Below are positions 19,401 through 27,505 of a DNA stretch of 64,000 bases, in pieces. The notes under the pieces were generated by a model. It saw only the letters and a list, made by a program, of their open reading frames with translations. It was not told the origin of the DNA and ran no database searches. The first letter of the stretch is position 1. Every line of letters starts with the position of its first letter. Both the position numbers and the translations under genes were made by a program. The DNA lies in assembly GCF_042662685.1 (NCBI RefSeq), contig NZ_JBHSYO010000008.1, positions 1 to 64,000 on the forward strand, read 5' to 3'. Source of the stretch: Pseudobowmanella zhangzhouensis. GTDB lineage: Bacteria > Pseudomonadota > Gammaproteobacteria > Enterobacterales > Alteromonadaceae.

Positions 19401-19744
19401 TCGAACATGCTTGTGAGCAGGCAGACAGCCAACTGGCGCGAGAGATATTCGCTCAGGTAGAACAGTCGATCGACAAGGTCAGACACATGCATTGTCTGCC
19501 AGACGCACCAACAGACGCGCCGAGGCAGCAAGACAGACCACGTCTGCTAACGTTACTACAAGCCCTGCTTGCCGATGCAATGGAAAACCAGATCGATGAT
19601 GATAGGTTGCGCTTGCTAGGTGAATTTGACCTGCCAGAGCAACCAACCGTGCTTAATGCCATCGAGCAAGCCTTTGATGATTTTGAGTTTCAGGTCGCGT
19701 TGCAGCACCTGAAGCCATTAATTCAAACCTTAAGTGAGCAGTAA
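16433..19744 (+). CDS. MHYT-sensor hybrid histidine kinase (MHYT-PAS-PAS-HisKA-HATPase-REC-Hpt-like)
   Basis: This large 1103-residue sensor starts with GTG. The N-terminal ~265 residues form a seven-span MHYT sensor with its repeats visible as WAMHFIGM, TMHYAGMA and GMHYTGMA, thought to bind metal and sense a gas or redox signal. Two PAS domains follow (about 275-530). Next come a HisKA with H-box ANMSHEIRTPMNAIIGFSD, an HATPase (NLIGNAIKFTEQG, DTGIGM, GGTGLGTTISKQ), a receiver (VLIVDDIEQN, LVLMDVQMPVKDG), and a C-terminal helical Hpt-like segment with AHREKGVSANL. It precedes an HD-GYP response regulator by 4 bases, so the two are an obvious signalling pair. Confidence 0.92.
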   Translation: MQYITSLFNIPADSLLIDGQYSLPLVLLSVLIAAFSSFMALQICSQLRDSFSAMRRRVILLTGSIALGGGVWAMHFIGMLAFELCTDVEYDGLITALSVLPSIAASRVALGLISRQQISFPQLLLGGVLVGAGIGTMHYAGMAAMQMAPLLRYDLSIFLVSILVAVTLATLSLWIRFALSALTSRFNLLQTNLLAGLIMGCAIAGMHYTGMAAARFVRPPGLELSAQTAHISWILAIAVTVFTVAIISLVLVVNLMYRYRDISIQANANAKRLESIMRNAIDGIFIVDQRGIIVETNPAATSMTGWQPDALTGRSFGVLLSEQQREEYKTHLNNFRRTGESVLTGTSEEISIFRPDGSTFTARLGLGRFELDNEAYFVAFLADISARVEMEKRMRDSEQKFRSLITNIPGIAYRCLNEPQWPMLFISDAVEQITGFSAKTFTLPSPQMSFADLYHPDDVAAIEAAVKQDNSFSLEYRIRDNQGDIHWMLEQGTKVRDEQGNVMWIDGFIMDITERKNMEQALKLAKEKAEDAAAARTAFLANMSHEIRTPMNAIIGFSDILLHTPLNDEQQRHLSTISHSSRSLLHLLNDILDTAKLEKGKLELEQRAFNLTEEMDMVISTLYLQARNKGLLLNTEISGNLAPYYLGAPERIRQVLTNLIGNAIKFTEQGSVAIRVIPCSDGVQFDIEDTGIGMTQAQLSKIFEPFTQADASMSRRFGGTGLGTTISKQLVELMGGRIDVRSELNKGSCFSVWLPLSPTDAPQQGPHPATVTSLPPMQVLIVDDIEQNLELLQILLERQGHQVECARDGEQALVRMQQLPNLQLVLMDVQMPVKDGLTAARERREFEQQHQLAALPIIAITASVLEEDKQAAFDAGMNGFANKPIDAQKLFQEIARVMGMDVSHCVLASPRPTNHTEEVNVAAGSALWGSEKRYTQQLCDYVQRLQSQIPDFLAQVGAQKFDALKLIAHREKGVSANLHLSKLPALFADLEHACEQADSQLAREIFAQVEQSIDKVRHMHCLPDAPTDAPRQQDRPRLLTLLQALLADAMENQIDDDRLRLLGEFDLPEQPTVLNAIEQAFDDFEFQVALQHLKPLIQTLSEQ

Positions 19745-19748
19745 TTCT

Positions 19749-20741
19749 ATGTTATCAGAACAGCGCCCCACCCTCTTGCTGGTCGACGATGAGCCGGTCA
19801 ATCTGCGCGTACTTCGTCAGGTGCTGCAGGATGATTACCAGTTGGTGTTTGCCAAAAATGGCCAGGAAGCCCTGCGGGTTGCACTGGAAAAACTGCCAGC
19901 GCTGATCCTACTGGATATTATGATGCCGGATATGACCGGTCTTGAAGTATGTGAACACCTGAAACAACAGGAACAGACCCGCACTATCCCGGTCATCTTT
20001 GTTACGGCACTAAATGACCAGACCGATGAAGCGCGGGGGCTGGAGGCCGGCGCGGTGGATTATATCAGCAAGCCGATTTCACCAGCGGTAGTGAAAGCCC
20101 GGGTGAAAACACATTTGTCACTGGTACAGGCTGACGAACTGCGTCGCACCCGCCTGCAGATCATTCAGCGCCTGGGGCGAGCCGCAGAATACAAAGACAA
20201 TGAAACCGGCATGCACGTCATGCGTATGAGTCATTATTCGCAAATATTAGCCAAAGCCAGCGGCATGAGTGACTGGCAAGCAGAAAAGCTGCTCAATGCC
20301 GCGCCCATGCATGATATTGGCAAGATTGGTATTCCAGACAGCATCATGCTTAAGCCCGGCAAACTCACCAATGAGGAGTTTGCGATCATGAAAACCCATC
20401 CACAGATCGGCGCGGAAATCTTAGGTGACGACGATTCGGACTTAATCTCACTGGCCAAGTCCGTGTCGCTGACCCATCACGAAAAGTGGGACGGCAGCGG
20501 CTATCCCATCGGTCTGGCCGGTGAGGCAATCCCTATTGAAGGGCGCATTGTAGCGCTGGCAGATGTGTTTGACGCCCTTACCAGCAAGCGCCCCTACAAA
20601 GACGCTTGGCCGCTGGAAAAAGCCCTGGGATTTATTCAGGAACAGGCAGGTAAGCACTTCGACCCTGCGCTGGTTACCCTGTTTGTAGAAAATATCGAGC
20701 AAATTCTCGCGATTAAAGCGCGCTTCGAAGACGAGGATTAA
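19749..20741 (+). CDS. HD-GYP response regulator (c-di-GMP phosphodiesterase, RpfG-like)
   Basis: The protein has 330 residues. A receiver (TLLLVDDEPVNLR, phospho-acceptor in LILLDIMMPDMTG, YISKPISP) is followed by an HD-GYP domain with all key motifs: ETGMHVMRMSHYS, MHDIGKIGIPD, and HHEKWDGSGYP with GLAGEAIP. Such proteins hydrolyse c-di-GMP. I chose the ATG at 19749. A GTG at 19734 inside the kinase gene would give an overlapping start but has no better ribosome binding site. It is paired with the MHYT kinase upstream. Confidence 0.93.
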   Translation: MLSEQRPTLLLVDDEPVNLRVLRQVLQDDYQLVFAKNGQEALRVALEKLPALILLDIMMPDMTGLEVCEHLKQQEQTRTIPVIFVTALNDQTDEARGLEAGAVDYISKPISPAVVKARVKTHLSLVQADELRRTRLQIIQRLGRAAEYKDNETGMHVMRMSHYSQILAKASGMSDWQAEKLLNAAPMHDIGKIGIPDSIMLKPGKLTNEEFAIMKTHPQIGAEILGDDDSDLISLAKSVSLTHHEKWDGSGYPIGLAGEAIPIEGRIVALADVFDALTSKRPYKDAWPLEKALGFIQEQAGKHFDPALVTLFVENIEQILAIKARFEDED

Positions 20742-20766
20742 TCCCTCTGGATTATCCCATCTGGTG

Positions 20767-21867
20767 TTATCCCTGAGACTGACGATAGGCCAGACGTAAA
20801 CGTCCGAGTCGCTGCACATAGCTGACGAACACATCACTAAGCCACCGCTCAGAAGGAAACCCTAACTGCCGGGTCAACCCGGTCACACTGTCATCACTGG
20901 TCAGCAAGCGTTGACGTGCGTAGCGGATGCGCTTGCCATTAACGTAACCACGAAAATGGCGAATCCCCTGACTGGCCAGCGCTGCATCGATTTGCGCCGG
21001 GCTGGCGTTTACCAGCGATGCCACATCGCGAATTCGCAGCCCTAAAAAACGATATGCCTGCTGCTGTTCCAACACGGTCTCAATTCGGCTGTGCAGCTGT
21101 CGTAATTCTGTCGGACTCAGGCGCACACGGCTGCGTAAGTCTGGTAATGGCGACTGAGCCCCTACACTGGCCAACAGTATGGCCATCAACCAAATTCCGG
21201 CGTTTAACGCCATTTTGCTTAGGACTAACCATTTGTGCGCATCTATCTGACCGCTCAGCGCCAATGTCCAGGTCAGCAGGCAAACACTGACTATCAACAA
21301 ATTAACCCCAAGCCCCCACAACAGAGGGGTCAAACGATATAACTGGGGATCCGCGACCTGGCGAGGTAAAAGGCGATGAAAATGCTGTACATCCTCACGC
21401 GCCATAATCCACACGCCCATGGCGCATAGCACGATCAAACCGGGACATAACAGCCACAACAAAGAAACGTCCTGAGGCACGGCCTGCAGTCCTAATAAAC
21501 TGAATTTTTGCGACTGGCTGAGGGTCAGAAACGGCAGTAATAACAAGGCAAATACGACGGGCAATAACAGTAGTACATTGGCGTTACGTTGTTTTTCAAA
21601 ACACAGGTCGCGCACACTCTGCGCGCACAATACCAATAACATAACAAACAGGCATTGGCTTATGCCCAGAAGAAAGCCGCCCGACAAATACTGTCCGGAG
21701 CTGATTAACCACTCATCCAAAAGTGCAAATGGCGCGAACAAACACAACAGCAACAGACTCTTGCTGTGTATCAGGCGATCGAATCGCCACCAGGTGATAA
21801 GTAATGGAATTGCCCACAACGCTGCCATCATGAGCAACATGGCGGAATATGTGCTTTGTCCCTGCAT
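20767..21867 (-). CDS. Membrane-anchored AraC-type regulator
   Basis: The 366-residue product has an N-terminal half with about six to seven hydrophobic spans (for example LLLMMAALWAIPLLITWW and NVLLLLPVVFALLLLPFL). The C-terminal half (about 245-360) reads as an AraC-family helix-turn-helix domain (LRIRDVASLVNASPAQIDAA, FRGYVNGKRIRYARQRLL, GLTRQLGFPSERWLSDVF). It probably senses a signal in the membrane and binds DNA from there. The gene lies 81 bases downstream of ygiF on the same strand, with inverted repeats in the gap that may be its own operator. No target is evident. Confidence 0.8.
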   Translation of the reverse strand: MQGQSTYSAMLLMMAALWAIPLLITWWRFDRLIHSKSLLLLCLFAPFALLDEWLISSGQYLSGGFLLGISQCLFVMLLVLCAQSVRDLCFEKQRNANVLLLLPVVFALLLLPFLTLSQSQKFSLLGLQAVPQDVSLLWLLCPGLIVLCAMGVWIMAREDVQHFHRLLPRQVADPQLYRLTPLLWGLGVNLLIVSVCLLTWTLALSGQIDAHKWLVLSKMALNAGIWLMAILLASVGAQSPLPDLRSRVRLSPTELRQLHSRIETVLEQQQAYRFLGLRIRDVASLVNASPAQIDAALASQGIRHFRGYVNGKRIRYARQRLLTSDDSVTGLTRQLGFPSERWLSDVFVSYVQRLGRLRLAYRQSQG

Positions 21868-21948
21868 ACTGACTGAGCCCCTTTACAACCTACTACCTGC
21901 CAATAACCTAGGTTTGTTATCGGCACTCAGTCAGCATAGCTTAATTTT
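21868..21948. promoter_or_regulatory. Inverted repeats in front of the membrane AraC-type gene
   Basis: A 9-bp perfect inverted repeat, CTGACTGAG at 21869-21877 and CTCAGTCAG at 21926-21934, brackets the gap, with its left arm touching the start codon of the AraC-type gene. A 10-bp palindrome, AACCTAGGTT, lies between the arms at 21905-21914. The arrangement fits an operator for autoregulation, or a long-range stem; this is inference. Confidence 0.35.
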
Positions 21949-23451
21949 TCACCAGTAGGGTGTCATATTTAACGCCGCGTGATGGCTTAAGTGTATGATT
22001 TCTAAAACACGCTGCGTTTTCTCTGCACACCACTGAGCAAGCTCGTCAGCGTCTGCGAGTTCTGCCCGCCCTAATTCGCGTTTTAGCACCCGCAGCGTAT
22101 ACAACTCTTCGATGCCATCCAGCACATCCAACCAGCCGGCGCGAAACTCGCCGCGCTGCTCGGCGTTAAACAGCTCGGCAATCGCCAGCGAGCGCAGTAC
22201 CGATTGTTGCAGAATCCCTTCCTGAGCAATGTAATCATCGGCTTGCATCACGGCTGGCTCGCCCAACACGCCCTGCACATCCAGCCAGCTTTGTTGTAAC
22301 CATTGACGAGCAAAAACCTGAGCTGGTTGGGTTGCCTTTTCGTCATGTTGCCAGGGACGCTTGTACAGTAACGCCAGCAGGCGCAGTTGAATAAGACCAC
22401 TGGTGCCGTTATTAATCAGTTGCAACGGTTGGTATTGCGCCAGCAATCCATGAATGCGGCCATGCAAATAACTTTGCAACGCGTCGCACTGTGCCAATTT
22501 TTTGCTAAATGGTCCGCGGGAAGAGCGCAAACGTCCCATTGCTAAAACCTGGGCTACCCAGGTCCATTGTCGCAGCGATTGATCCAGTTGTTGAATCAGC
22601 GCATCTATCTCTGCCAGTGCCAATACGCTGTTAATTTGAATTAACTGCTGACGGAGCCATTTTTGCCCAAACCACACCCCTTCCAACGCGAGTAATTTGC
22701 CACTCTCGCAAAATACCTGCTCATGGTGTTGCCAGCAGGCCAGCGCTGCAGTTAGCCCTTTTTGCAGAATCTGTTCGAGATCCTCATCACCGTTCAATGG
22801 CACATTCTGTGGTCGCGCCAGCACCTCAAGCTCGGTACCTTTAACCAGCATATAACCACGCGCCGCTTTGCTCAGCGTTCCCAGCCGAAAAGGCAATACC
22901 TCGGCTAGTTGCTCGGCCAGATTGAATAATTCACTGGCACTGCCACGTTGTAACTCAATCTCCAGTTCGCAAATCGCAACTCCGTGGTTATTCGCCTTGA
23001 CTTTGCCCTGGTCGTAGGCAAATTCGACCTGCAATGCATCATCGGCGCGGGTGTACTGATAAGCACGACGCACAAAATTGGTCGCGAATAACACACCAAT
23101 ACTGTCCTGCAATGCATCCACATTTAACCCGGGTGGCCAGATTGATGGTTCGAACAAGGATAAGTCAGGGTGACTATCAGACAGTGGAATATTGTATTCG
23201 GCGCGATGGTGTAATCCGCCCATCGAATTGCCACCTGTTTTGATGGTTTGCTCAAATTGGCCGTTTTTACCACGTACCCGTAAGCCAATATCGTTTTGGC
23301 GCAATTGCGCGTCGACGGTATCGTAGTAGCAATTGGATAACGCAAACTCGCTCTGCGCTACCGAGCCCGATAGTTGATTAAAAAATTGATTTTCAAGGAT
23401 TTTTTCAGAGCCTGGTGCAACCAGTAACTTAAGTTCTATTTCTGTGTCCAT
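21949..23451 (-). CDS. ygiF: CYTH-CHAD protein, inorganic triphosphatase YgiF-like
   Basis: YgiF hydrolyses inorganic triphosphate in E. coli. The 500-residue protein has an N-terminal CYTH domain with the ExExK motif (DTEIELKLLV), then RVRGKNGQFEQTIKTGG and VAICELEIEL. The C-terminal CHAD domain (about 230-500) is helical with scattered His. The ATG at 23451 matches the E. coli start; extending the frame upstream to about 23517 gives no homologous sequence. It is divergent from ygiM, as in E. coli. Confidence 0.9.
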   Translation of the reverse strand: MDTEIELKLLVAPGSEKILENQFFNQLSGSVAQSEFALSNCYYDTVDAQLRQNDIGLRVRGKNGQFEQTIKTGGNSMGGLHHRAEYNIPLSDSHPDLSLFEPSIWPPGLNVDALQDSIGVLFATNFVRRAYQYTRADDALQVEFAYDQGKVKANNHGVAICELEIELQRGSASELFNLAEQLAEVLPFRLGTLSKAARGYMLVKGTELEVLARPQNVPLNGDEDLEQILQKGLTAALACWQHHEQVFCESGKLLALEGVWFGQKWLRQQLIQINSVLALAEIDALIQQLDQSLRQWTWVAQVLAMGRLRSSRGPFSKKLAQCDALQSYLHGRIHGLLAQYQPLQLINNGTSGLIQLRLLALLYKRPWQHDEKATQPAQVFARQWLQQSWLDVQGVLGEPAVMQADDYIAQEGILQQSVLRSLAIAELFNAEQRGEFRAGWLDVLDGIEELYTLRVLKRELGRAELADADELAQWCAEKTQRVLEIIHLSHHAALNMTPYW

Positions 23452-23594
23452 GCCGTTTTGGCGAGATGCTCGAAAGAGGTAAAGTGCAACATTACCCAAA
23501 GCCGCAGCCGAGGGCAACGAAATCTGCCCTTGCCATCTGCAATTACTGCCCCTAACATCGTGCTTATAACAATTTAAAAAGCCGGTATTTCAAC

Positions 23595-24203
23595 ATGTTA
23601 CTTCGCACCTTCTGCTTCATTACTGCCATGCTGGCGTTGCCGCTAATGGCGCAGGAAACCGACGCTGCATCCACGTCTGAAGGCGAACAGGCGTATGTCA
23701 GCGACGAGCTGTTTGCCTTTATGCATGCGGGGCCGAGCCGTAACTATCGCATCTTAGGATCCATTGTCGCCGGCACCCCTATCACGCTGATCCGCTACAG
23801 CGATGATCGTGAATTTGTTGAAGTGATCGACGACCGCCAACGCACCGGCTGGATTGAAGCGATCAATGTCATGCGAGACACAAGCCTGCGGGTAAAATTG
23901 CCGCAAATACAACAACAACTATCTGAAGCTCAGGCAGCACTGCAGGACGCCAGACAAAATGCCGAGTCGCTGCAACAGCAAATCGCCGATTTGGAATCAC
24001 GTTTAAATGGTAAAAACCGTCAGTTTGAACAGCTTCAAGCACAGGTTGAGCAAGCAGAACAACAACTTAGCAGTAAAGACCAGTCCGAATTACACGAATG
24101 GTTTATGCGCGGCGGAATGATTGCGCTGGCGGGTATTATTATTGGAGTGATTATTCCTTACCTGCCGAAGAAAAAACGCAACCGTGATGGCTGGATGGAC
24201 TAA
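23595..24203 (+). CDS. ygiM: SH3b-coiled-coil membrane protein, YgiM/TIGR04211 family
   Basis: This 202-residue protein has a signal peptide (MLLRTFCFITAMLALPLMAQ), a bacterial SH3 domain (about 30-95, FMHAGPSRNYRILGSIVAGTP), a Gln-rich coiled coil (about 105-165) and a C-terminal transmembrane helix (MIALAGIIIGVIIPYLP) followed by a positive tail. It is thus anchored in the inner membrane with SH3 and coil in the periplasm, probably touching the cell wall. Function is unknown. Pairing with ygiF is conserved. Confidence 0.88.
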   Translation: MLLRTFCFITAMLALPLMAQETDAASTSEGEQAYVSDELFAFMHAGPSRNYRILGSIVAGTPITLIRYSDDREFVEVIDDRQRTGWIEAINVMRDTSLRVKLPQIQQQLSEAQAALQDARQNAESLQQQIADLESRLNGKNRQFEQLQAQVEQAEQQLSSKDQSELHEWFMRGGMIALAGIIIGVIIPYLPKKKRNRDGWMD

Positions 24204-24258
24204 CGTCAAATTAGCTTCACAAGCAACACAAAGATTTAACCTAAAAAGCTATATTTCC

Positions 24259-24291
24259 CGCGCGCGCATCAATATACTGCGCGCGTTTTTT
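24259..24291 (+). terminator. Intrinsic terminator after ygiM
   Basis: A GC-only stem, CGCGCGC at 24261-24267 with GCGCGCG at 24279-24285 and an 11-base AT-rich loop, is followed by a run of Ts. It ends ygiM transcription and lies 36 bases before the putA start. Confidence 0.85.
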
Positions 24292-24326
24292 ATGTGCCAA
24301 ATATTGGCTTGTTCCGGGATTTACCT

Positions 24327-27300
24327 ATGTTAAAAGTCAGTCAGCTTAATCAGACGGATTATCAGTTGCCGTCACTCGCCGAGCTCCCTGCCATCATTAG
24401 TGCCAACTATATGGTGGATGAGGATACTTATCTGCAGGAATTAATGCAGCTCGTGCCACAGGATACTCAGGATATAAAAGGGCTCACGGAACAAGCCTAC
24501 AAACTGGTGGAAAAAGTGCGCGAAGAAGCCTCTGGTGGTGATGGCATCAGCGCATTTTTACAGGAATACAGCCTGGATACTCAGGAAGGTATCATCCTGA
24601 TGTGTCTGGCCGAGGCCTTACTGCGTATACCCGACGCGGATACTGCCGACGCGCTGATTAAAGATAAATTATCAGGTGCTGATTGGCGCAAGCACCTGCG
24701 TAACAGCGACTCCCTGCTGGTCAACGCGTCGACCTGGGGTCTGATGCTGACGGGCAAAGTTATTCGCGTCCATCAACCCGTGGGTGACGCCGGCAATATG
24801 ATTGAGCGCCTGATTAACCGCCTCGGTGAGCCGGTTGTGCGCAAAGCCATGTATGCCGCAATGAAAATCATGGGCAAACAATTTGTTTTGGGCCAGGATA
24901 TTAAAGAAGCACTGAAAAACAGTCGTAAACAGCGTAAAACCGGCTACACCCACTCCTATGACATGTTAGGTGAAGCCGCACTGACTCAGGAAGACGCAGA
25001 CAAATATCTGCAGGCTTATGCACGGGCTATTCGTGCACTGGGCGAAGCGACCTATGAAGGCAATGCGCCTAAACCGACTATCTCGATTAAATTATCTGCC
25101 CTGCACCCACGCTATGAGGTAGCCAACGAAGATCGCGTCCTGACCGAAATGGTCACCACGCTGGAGCAACTGGTTGGATTAGCCCGTGAGCTGAATGTCG
25201 GCGTTAGTATCGATGCGGAAGAAGCTGACCGCTTAGAACTGTCTCTGCGCCTGTTTGAGAAAGTCTACCGCGGCGCAGTTTGCCAGGGTTGGGGCAATTT
25301 AGGTTTGGTGGTACAAGCTTACTCCAAACGCGCATTGCCAGTACTGATGTGGATTGCTCAGTTAGCCAAAGATCAGGGCGATAATATCCCGGTACGTTTG
25401 GTAAAAGGTGCATATTGGGATAGCGAGGTAAAGTGGGCCCAGCAAAAAGGTCAGCGCAGCTATCCGGTCTTTACCCGTAAAGCCTGTACCGACGTCAGCT
25501 ATCTGGCTTGTGCGCGTTTCCTGTTATCCGCCCACACCGAAGGCGCCATTTATCCGCAGTTTGCCACCCATAATGCTCACACGGCCGTTGCCATCAAGAG
25601 CATGGCCGGCACGCGCGAATACGAATTCCAGCGTCTGCACGGCATGGGTGATGAACTTTATAACACTATGCTCGAACAGAGCGACCTCACGGTACGGATT
25701 TACGCACCAGTGGGTGCTCACAAAGACTTATTGCCGTATCTGGTGCGACGCTTATTGGAAAACGGCGCAAACAGCTCATTTGTGCATAAGTTAGTGGATC
25801 CGAAAACGCCAATCGGGTCTCTGGTGGCCCACCCATTGGAATCACTCAAGCAATACCCGACGTTGCACAACGATAAGATCCCGTTACCCACACATATTTT
25901 TGATGATCGTATTAACTCAGCAGGTACCAACTTGAATATCAGCTCAGAAAATCAGGCATTTTTCGCCGGTGTAGAACAACATGCCACTAAACAATGGTTG
26001 GGTGGTCCTATCGTTGACGGAAAATTACTTGAAACAGCTGATAAGCTGGAAGTGCGTGCGCCACAAAATCGCAGCCATATTACCGGACATATTTTCCATG
26101 CTGACGAAAGCGCCATTGAACGCGCTATCGCGTCTGCCCATGCAGCATTCCCAGCCTGGCGCAGCACTTCGGCGGAATCCCGTGCACATATGCTGGAAAA
26201 GGCGGCCGAGATCATGGAAGCCAACAGCCACGAACTCATTGCTTTGTGTACCATGGAAGCGGGTAAGTCCATGCAGGACGGTATCGATGAAGTGCGCGAA
26301 GCCGTGGATTTCCTGCGTTACTACGCCAATCAGGCGCGTGAACTGTTTGCCTATGAAGGCCCACTGCCAGGTCCAACCGGTGAGCGTAATGAGTTGTTTG
26401 TACAGGGCAAGGGCGTATTCGCCTGTATCAGCCCGTGGAACTTCCCACTGGCAATCTTTACCGGTCAGGTTGTTGCCGCACTGGTAACCGGCAATACCGT
26501 CATCGCCAAACCAGCGGAACAAACCTGTTTAACCGCCTTCCGTGCGGTGCAAATGCTGCATGAAGCCGGTATCCCGGGCAATGTACTGCAATTATTACCT
26601 GGTATTGGCAGCAAAGTGGGTGCTGCACTGAGCGGTGACGAGCGCATCACTGGCGTATGTTTCACCGGTTCAACGGCCACTGCACGTAACATCAACATTT
26701 CACTGGCTCAACGTGAAGGAGCGATTGCCACCCTGATCGCCGAAACCGGTGGCCAGAATGCCATGATCGTCGACAGCACCGCATTGCCTGAGCAAGTGGT
26801 CAATGACGTCGTGAGTTCTTCGTTTACCAGTGCCGGTCAGCGCTGTTCGGCCTTACGCGTGCTGTATGTTCAGGATGATATTGCCGACCGCGTCATTGAA
26901 TTGCTGGTAGGTGCAATGCAAGAACTGACTGTCGGTGACCCGATCGCTTATAAAACCGATGTCGGTCCGGTAATCGACGAAACCGCCCGCAACAACCTGT
27001 TGGCACACATTGAAACGATCAGTGCCGAAGGCAAACTGATCGCCACCGCCGATATCAGCAAAGTCAACCCGGATGGCTGCTTTGTGGCTCCCACTGCCGT
27101 TGAAATCAGCAATATCAACCAGTTGCACAAAGAGCACTTCGGGCCGATTCTGCATGTGATTCGCTTCAAAGCAGACAAACTGGAGCAGGTGTTAGACGAC
27201 ATTAACAACACCGGCTTTGGCTTAACGTTGGGCATTCACAGCCGTAACGAATCGCTGGCACTGTACATCGCGGATCGTGTTAACGTAGGCAACGTGTATA

Positions 27301-27482
27301 TCAACCGCAACCAAATCGGTGCGGTAGTGGGTGTGCAACCGTTCGGTGGCCAGGGCTTGTCTGGCACAGGTCCCAAAGCCGGTGGTCCACACTACCTGAC
27401 CCGCTTTGTTACCGAGAAGACGCGTACCAATAATATTACCGCCATCGGTGGTAATGCCACGCTGCTGAGTCTCAACGACTAA
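24327..27482 (+). CDS. putA: Bifunctional proline dehydrogenase/P5C dehydrogenase PutA (short type)
   Basis: PutA oxidises proline to glutamate in two steps. In the 1051-residue protein, residues ~70-510 hold the FAD-dependent proline dehydrogenase barrel (SIKLSALHPRYE, VRLVKGAYWDSEVKWAQ, FATHNAHT, RRLLENGANSSFV). Residues ~540-1040 hold the aldehyde dehydrogenase (ISPWNFPLAIFTGQV, FTGSTATARNI, ETGGQNAMIVDS, and the nucleophile in GQRCSALR). E. coli PutA (1320 aa) has an N-terminal ribbon-helix-helix domain and a C-terminal domain; both are absent here. This copy should therefore not be its own repressor. The ATG at 24327 has a CCGGGA ribosome binding site. A DUF808 gene follows by 23 bases. 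Confidence 0.96.
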   Translation: MLKVSQLNQTDYQLPSLAELPAIISANYMVDEDTYLQELMQLVPQDTQDIKGLTEQAYKLVEKVREEASGGDGISAFLQEYSLDTQEGIILMCLAEALLRIPDADTADALIKDKLSGADWRKHLRNSDSLLVNASTWGLMLTGKVIRVHQPVGDAGNMIERLINRLGEPVVRKAMYAAMKIMGKQFVLGQDIKEALKNSRKQRKTGYTHSYDMLGEAALTQEDADKYLQAYARAIRALGEATYEGNAPKPTISIKLSALHPRYEVANEDRVLTEMVTTLEQLVGLARELNVGVSIDAEEADRLELSLRLFEKVYRGAVCQGWGNLGLVVQAYSKRALPVLMWIAQLAKDQGDNIPVRLVKGAYWDSEVKWAQQKGQRSYPVFTRKACTDVSYLACARFLLSAHTEGAIYPQFATHNAHTAVAIKSMAGTREYEFQRLHGMGDELYNTMLEQSDLTVRIYAPVGAHKDLLPYLVRRLLENGANSSFVHKLVDPKTPIGSLVAHPLESLKQYPTLHNDKIPLPTHIFDDRINSAGTNLNISSENQAFFAGVEQHATKQWLGGPIVDGKLLETADKLEVRAPQNRSHITGHIFHADESAIERAIASAHAAFPAWRSTSAESRAHMLEKAAEIMEANSHELIALCTMEAGKSMQDGIDEVREAVDFLRYYANQARELFAYEGPLPGPTGERNELFVQGKGVFACISPWNFPLAIFTGQVVAALVTGNTVIAKPAEQTCLTAFRAVQMLHEAGIPGNVLQLLPGIGSKVGAALSGDERITGVCFTGSTATARNINISLAQREGAIATLIAETGGQNAMIVDSTALPEQVVNDVVSSSFTSAGQRCSALRVLYVQDDIADRVIELLVGAMQELTVGDPIAYKTDVGPVIDETARNNLLAHIETISAEGKLIATADISKVNPDGCFVAPTAVEISNINQLHKEHFGPILHVIRFKADKLEQVLDDINNTGFGLTLGIHSRNESLALYIADRVNVGNVYINRNQIGAVVGVQPFGGQGLSGTGPKAGGPHYLTRFVTEKTRTNNITAIGGNATLLSLND

Positions 27483-27505
27483 GCAGCGCTAAACACGGAG
27501 GTTTT

